Source: Lactiplantibacillus plajomi (GTDB taxonomy: Bacteria > Bacillota > Bacilli > Lactobacillales > Lactobacillaceae). From it: a DNA stretch of 64,000 bases. The DNA is taken from contig NZ_BJDZ01000004.1 of the NCBI RefSeq assembly GCF_005405405.1, positions 62,001 through 126,000 of the forward strand. The letters are read 5' to 3'. The translations under genes were made by a program, and so were the position numbers. The notes beneath the pieces are model-generated. The model worked only from the letters and a program-made list of their open reading frames with translations, was not told the DNA's origin and did not search any database. Positions 60,173-64,000 of the stretch are shown here, piece by piece (the stretch's first letter is position 1; each line of letters starts with the position of its first letter).

Positions 60173-60218
60173 GCGCGCTGTACAGGTGGTAATTCGTTAC
60201 CCTTGTTGTGCGTTTTTT
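60173..60218 (+). terminator. Strong intrinsic terminator of the short transcript
   Basis: CGCGC..ACAGG.GGTAA-TTCG-TTACC.CTTGT.GTGCG followed by seven T. Together with the promoter at 60087 it would give an RNA of about 100 nt, an attenuator or sRNA. Confidence 0.7.
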
Positions 60219-60679
60219 TGTACCATGGTGGCGCCATTTTAAACTTGCTGGGCGCAACACCATTACTGGTCGTTTATCTGATGTATCAAGGGGGTTATCC
60301 ATTAGCAAGATAAATGTAACCATTAATCGTTACGTGGTGTGTAAGCGTGGCTATGGCGATAGTCACAATTAGAAACACTAATCAAAGCTAAATTATCGAT
60401 CAACACCAACGCGATTATGCAATTAAGAACACAATTTTTCAGCATGGCGTCCGGCAGATTCAACCAACGGAAAGAAGGAAATTCTGCTACTGGATTTTGA
60501 GATAGCACAAACAGAGTCTGCGGGACAATGCCGATTAAACCTGATTCAGTCAGGGTGTTGAGTGCTCCGGGAATTGACCCGGGGGGATGTACCGATTGCT
60601 AGTCGGAAATTAACGCGTGGGGACTACCAGTGCAATGATTGGCAGGAAGAACCACGAATTTTATTAATATAGAGAGTAT

Positions 60680-62347
60680 ATGCTCAGTAGCAGGTTTATT
60701 ATTTTAAAAAGTAAGAATATTGATTGGTGGGTTTATTTACCTACGATTGGTCTTTTTGCCGTTGCTTCGGTTGTTTTGTTAATGGGTGGTCATTCGCTTG
60801 AAAACGGATTGACTGGTATTTTGAACTGGTTAACGAACAACATGAGCTGGTTATATATGTCAGTATATGTAATCACGTTTATCTTTTTCATTTACCTAGC
60901 CTTTAGTAAATTTGGTAAGACCAAGCTAGGGAGTGCGAAGGATAAGCCCGAATTTTCAACGTTCCATTGGGGTAGTATGGTTTACGCAACCGGGATCGAT
61001 GCCAGCATTTTAATGTTGAGTATTGTGGACCCGTTACGTTACTTGCAAAGCCCGTCATTCGGCGCAAAGCCGTTTTCAACTTCCGCGTATAACTACGCGC
61101 ATATGCTAGGTCAGTTCAACTGGGGACCGATGGCGTGGATGATGTTTGCGCCGGCCACGATTGCGATTGCCTACGCGATGTACGTTAAGCATGTCAAGGT
61201 TCAACGGCTTAGTGCCGCCATTTCAGTCTTAGAAGGTCCCGGAACGGGGAAGCAGATTGCCCGCAACGTGATCGACCTACTCGTAATTATCGGAATTATG
61301 GGTGGGGTCGGGACCTCCGTCGGGATGGAAATCCCCGTTATTTCACGAGTTTTAAGTACCGCAACCGGGATTGCGGATACGATGACGTTAAAATTAGGAT
61401 TATTTGCGTTATTGTTCGTCATCTTTGCGGTCGCCGTTTTCAACGGTTTGAAAAAGGGGATTGGCCGTCTGAGTTCCGCCCACATTTGGTTAGCGATTGG
61501 CTTCTTGATCGTCGTCTTATTAGTTGGGCCAACCTTATACATTTTAAATTCAGAAACGAACAGTATCGGGCTATTTATTAACAAATTTATCAGCCTAAGT
61601 ACCAACACCGCTCCGAACGGTCAGGCCACTGCCATGCAGCGGCAAACGATCTTCTACTGGGGCTGGTGGTTATCCTTCATGCCGGTCATGGGCTTGTTCA
61701 TCGCGCGGATTTCCCGCGGACGGACGATTCGCCAGGTTCTCGGTGGGATGCTGCTATGGGGCTCACTTGGCTGTGTGACCTTCTACATGGTGCTCGGTGG
61801 TTACGCCCTGTACTTGCAAAAGATGGGGATCGTTAACTTGGTCCACATTTTAAACACCCAGGGGCAAGCTGCCGTGATTGCGGCCGTCTTATCGACCTTA
61901 CCGTTGAAGATGATTATGCTGGCACTTTACTGCTTGTCATGCTTTATCTTCTTAGCGACGACCGTTTCGTCGTTTGCCTTCATTACTTCGTCATTTACCA
62001 GCAAACAGTTGGCGCCTGGTCAACAACCAAGTCGCTTCAACCGGATGAGCTGGGTCGTGATCTTCCTGGTCTTTTCACTGGGACTGGTCACGGTCGGGGG
62101 CTTCGAGTCGATTCAGTCAATTTGTGCGATGTCCGGCTTCCCGCTGACCATCGTGGCGTTGGTTCTGTTGTACTCGATCCATCATGACCTGACGACCGAT
62201 CCGGTCAAGGAAGCGGCTAAGGCGAAGGCCAAGGCTGCTGAGTTGGCAAGGCGCAAGCGGCTGGCACGGGACGTCGAAATTACGACGTCGACCGACTACG
62301 CCCGTGAGCGCCGGGTTAACCGCAAGTCTGCTCAGGAGACCGATTGA
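60680..62347 (+). CDS. BCCT family transporter
   Basis: 555 aa with 12 membrane segments. BCCT hallmarks are the substrate-site segment IMGGVGTSVGMEIPVI (~205-220) and the signature WGWWLSFMPVMGLFIARISRGRTIR (~327-351; key parts WWLSFMP and FIARISRGRT). Transports betaine, carnitine or choline-type compounds. A long, basic and Ala-rich cytoplasmic tail (KEAAKAKAKAAELARRKR) could be an osmosensor, as in BetP. ATG 60680 has only a weak ribosome site (AGAGAG). Terminator follows. Confidence 0.9.
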   Translation: MLSSRFIILKSKNIDWWVYLPTIGLFAVASVVLLMGGHSLENGLTGILNWLTNNMSWLYMSVYVITFIFFIYLAFSKFGKTKLGSAKDKPEFSTFHWGSMVYATGIDASILMLSIVDPLRYLQSPSFGAKPFSTSAYNYAHMLGQFNWGPMAWMMFAPATIAIAYAMYVKHVKVQRLSAAISVLEGPGTGKQIARNVIDLLVIIGIMGGVGTSVGMEIPVISRVLSTATGIADTMTLKLGLFALLFVIFAVAVFNGLKKGIGRLSSAHIWLAIGFLIVVLLVGPTLYILNSETNSIGLFINKFISLSTNTAPNGQATAMQRQTIFYWGWWLSFMPVMGLFIARISRGRTIRQVLGGMLLWGSLGCVTFYMVLGGYALYLQKMGIVNLVHILNTQGQAAVIAAVLSTLPLKMIMLALYCLSCFIFLATTVSSFAFITSSFTSKQLAPGQQPSRFNRMSWVVIFLVFSLGLVTVGGFESIQSICAMSGFPLTIVALVLLYSIHHDLTTDPVKEAAKAKAKAAELARRKRLARDVEITTSTDYARERRVNRKSAQETD

Positions 62348-62378
62348 GTGAAAAATTAAACATTAAATGATTCAACTA

Positions 62379-62412
62379 TGGCTGTCAGGATATTCCTGGC
62401 AGTCATTTTTTT
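62379..62412 (+). terminator. Intrinsic terminator of the BCCT gene
   Basis: TGGCTGTCAGG / CCTGGCAGTCA followed by TTTTTTTA. Confidence 0.85.
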
Positions 62413-62413
62413 A

Positions 62414-62581
62414 GAGTGTGCCCAAAGTCGGTTAGTTGGTGAGCATTAACGGCGTGAGTGAATAATTCGGGGCTTGGATTGTTGAACTTAGGGGGTAAGC
62501 GGAGCCAACTGACTTTGGGCGCACGTTTTAGCTATCAATATTCGGAGACACACTGGGGGCTGTGACTCATGTCACAGTCTC
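62414..62581 (-). repeat. Dispersed repeat R1, full copy C
   Basis: More diverged copy. The closing stem is CCCAAAGTC / GACTTTGGG where copies A and B have CAAAAGTC / GACTTTTG, so pairing is preserved by changes on both sides. Ends in the GTGAC..GTCAC hairpin (62560-62578). The rest of the interval to 62773 holds only an unassigned promoter region. Confidence 0.78.
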
Positions 62582-62773
62582 TTTTTGCGAGCATCTGAAA
62601 ACTTTACACGAATGACAATTAATCTTTACGTTGACACGCTACACTAGGGGTGTATCGAGGCGAGCATTACAGAATCGGTACGACTAGTTGGTGAGAGATT
62701 GACCAGTTCAACGGGCAACCGTTTTTAGCTTTAGTTAGTTCAAAATCGAAGTAATCAAAGGGGACTTTTATTG

Positions 62774-63106
62774 ATGAAGAAATTGACTAAGATTGCCACC
62801 GAAGTAGCCACCATCGCCGGATTTGTTTCACTAACTACCGCTATTCCCGCTAGCGCGGCGGCGACTGCGCCGACGACAACGGCAACGACCAGGGTGATGG
62901 TGCGTGAAGTTAAGAAGCCACCAATACTGCTACCGGCAACGGGTGCGGCGACGGTGAGCCTGGCAAAGTTGAATCAGACTGGCCGTAGTGCACGTTATAC
63001 CCAAAATGACGATACCAACCCGTTGAAGGCGGGGGTAATCGCACTCGGGTTATTAGTTATTGCGGCCATCGCAAATTGGAGCGGGTTTAAGCGCCGCTCA
63101 CTTTAA
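62774..63106 (+). CDS. Small secreted protein with LPATG and C-terminal membrane anchor
   Basis: 110 aa. Signal peptide (residues 1-29, ending PASAAA), a Thr/Ala-rich stretch, LPATG at residues 53-57, then a polar spacer of about 26 residues, a hydrophobic helix (AGVIALGLLVIAAIANW, ~84-101) and basic end KRRSL. This contains the parts of a sortase substrate, but LPxTG is normally much closer to the helix, so anchoring is uncertain. ATG 62774 is preceded by GGGGAC; TTG 62771 is also possible. Confidence 0.6.
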   Translation: MKKLTKIATEVATIAGFVSLTTAIPASAAATAPTTTATTRVMVREVKKPPILLPATGAATVSLAKLNQTGRSARYTQNDDTNPLKAGVIALGLLVIAAIANWSGFKRRSL

Positions 63107-63123
63107 TCAGTTAGTGACGGTAT

Positions 63124-63179
63124 CAAAAAAACGGTTAGCACTGGTTCACGCATCGTGAACCGTGTTAACCGGTTTTTTA
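63124..63179. terminator. Bidirectional terminator
   Basis: AACGGTTAGCACTGGTTCACG / CGTGAACC.TGTTAACCGGTT stem with A- and T-runs on either side, between convergent genes. Confidence 0.85.
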
Positions 63180-63196
63180 CTGTGTTTGACACTTAG

Positions 63197-63625
63197 TTAC
63201 TTTGCCTTTTTCTTCGCCTTTTTCAGTTGCGATTTCTTACGTTCTCGTAATAGGTCTTTAAACGCGTCGATATCGTCCCCGTGCTTGGCGACCCACTGCT
63301 TGTAGTTGGAATGGGAATCCGTATCGCTAATTTTAAGGCCAGTTTCTAACCAGAATAGCGCTTCGGTCAACGATCCAAAGTTACGCATCCATAACGTGTG
63401 CCCGTTATCGGAATCAAGGGCAACGTAAGACTTATAGTGGGGAGTCAAGAAAGTGTGCTTAAGAATTTTAAACGCTGCGCGCCGGCGGGTTAATTTATAA
63501 TCCGGTAAGATGTAGCGACCGGGGTGGTCCAAATGGGGAATTGAATTTTTCCGTTGGTCCTTATACTCGGTCAGCATGCCTTTTGCGCGGTCGGCAGTGA
63601 TGAGGGAAATGTTGAAGTTTGACAT
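63197..63625 (-). CDS. Hypothetical basic protein
   Basis: 142 aa soluble, strongly basic, ending in a Lys-rich tail (RERKKSQLKKAKKKAK). The centre has SYVALDSDNGHTLWMRNFGSLTEALFWLETG, a strand/helix pattern of a small alpha/beta fold. No family recognised. AAAGGGAG precedes the ATG by 7-8 nt. The tail suggests nucleic-acid or ribosome contact, which is only a guess. Monocistronic. Confidence 0.6.
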   Translation of the reverse strand: MSNFNISLITADRAKGMLTEYKDQRKNSIPHLDHPGRYILPDYKLTRRRAAFKILKHTFLTPHYKSYVALDSDNGHTLWMRNFGSLTEALFWLETGLKISDTDSHSNYKQWVAKHGDDIDAFKDLLRERKKSQLKKAKKKAK

Positions 63626-63780
63626 GGCAGGGCTCCCTTTGTTTCAATGATAGTCGAATTTTACTCCTTATACTATTTATGATAGCGCAATTGTGCACAA
63701 ATTCGAAACATAAAAACTCCATCGGTGGGGATTTTCAGTAAATTAAGGTAAAATTGACCTAACAGACAGGAGGAATTAAC

Positions 63781-64000
63781 ATGGCAGCACAGCCCCTAAG
63801 TTTTTACGAAAAGGATATCCCCGCGGTTCGGGACTTATTAACGGACGACGCGACACTAACGACTTTTTTTGATCAATTGACACCCGGTTACCAACGAGAA
63901 TGGGCCCGCTTTATTTTTGGCGTGAAGGCCGAAGCTACTAAGCAACGGCACGTTGACGTCATGAAGACGGTGTTTAAGGCCGGTTATAAGTCCAAGCGGG
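63781..64000 (+). CDS. YdeI/OmpD-associated family protein (truncated by window end)
   Basis: The first 73 codons are visible. AGGAGG lies 7 nt before the ATG. The segment LTPGYQREWARFIFGVKAEATKQRHVDVMKTVFKAGYKSK (key parts REWARFIF, EATKQRHVDVM) is the helical pattern of the YdeI/OmpD-associated ('bacteriocin-protection') family, usually found after a DUF1905-like domain. Function unclear. Confidence 0.7.
   Translation, partial: MAAQPLSFYEKDIPAVRDLLTDDATLTTFFDQLTPGYQREWARFIFGVKAEATKQRHVDVMKTVFKAGYKSKR

Larger units (their letters stand above)
60000..60679. other. 680-bp region without an intact gene
   Basis: Contains a promoter (60087) and terminator (60173) defining a short transcript, then about 460 bp with no supported ORF up to the BCCT gene. 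The latter part has coding-like base composition but stops in all frames, so it may be a decayed gene; I cannot name it. Confidence 0.5.

Overview
The window is a chromosomal segment of a low-GC Gram-positive bacterium, almost certainly of the family Lactobacillaceae. The signs are AGGAGG-type ribosome binding sites, frequent TTG and GTG starts, a Tyr-type T-box, a CIRCE element, cop boxes, and several protein families typical of lactobacilli (DUF4767, DUF1002, DUF1836, LysM-NlpC/P60, CopY). Base composition is roughly balanced. The MutY lacks Fe-S cysteines, as I recall for Levilactobacillus brevis, so a Levilactobacillus-like heterofermenter is my best guess, with moderate confidence. There is no prophage, insertion sequence or CRISPR array.

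Layout. 1-9 kb: YdcF-like protein, MenG, DyP peroxidase, tRNA-Ala, a LysM-NlpC/P60 wall hydrolase behind a WalR-like box, PEP carboxykinase, and TetR and MarR regulators. 9-19 kb: a DUF4767 lipoprotein, a DUF1002 protein, a DUF4870-TetR-macrodomain operon, UppP behind a structured leader, a split ThrE exporter, an aldo/keto reductase and a cytoplasmic 5'-nucleotidase-like protein. 19-30 kb: a Ca-type P-ATPase, a secreted flavin-linked reductase with its AraC-type neighbour, a hydrolase broken by one stop codon, a nucleoside deoxyribosyltransferase, a DUF1836 regulator and an MFS pump. 31-54 kb: two tandem DHA2 pumps, copY-copB, a choloylglycine-hydrolase-family amidase, two VIT1-type metal transporters, DNA repair enzymes (UDG, MutY, Mpg), Hsp20, a RelBE-type toxin-antitoxin pair, an Spx paralogue, PgpA and a T-box-controlled NhaC-family transporter. 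54-64 kb: a SIS-domain protein, adenine deaminase under a purine riboswitch, an SPC-type metal P-ATPase, a BCCT transporter, a small LPATG protein and a truncated YdeI-family gene.

Most unusual part. The 31.1-53.7 kb block is flanked by two mirror-image non-coding clusters (29.9-31.1 kb and 53.7-54.8 kb). Each holds tandem copies of two different elements. One is exactly 155 nt in all four copies and the other exactly 153 nt in all three full copies. Both can be drawn as nested, multi-branched RNA-like folds in which differences between copies fall in loops, in wobble pairs or in compensating pairs. I do not recognise either element. A third dispersed family of about 170 bp sits at gene 3' ends (four copies) and also shows a compensating stem change.

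Themes. Metal and oxidative-stress handling recurs: CopB, the SPC-type ATPase and two VIT1 proteins with Fur/PerR-like boxes, DyP, a one-cysteine Spx, and two DNA repair glycosylase-family proteins that have lost Fe-S cysteines. Purine and nucleoside salvage is represented by the deoxyribosyltransferase, the adenine deaminase and the nucleotidase-like protein.
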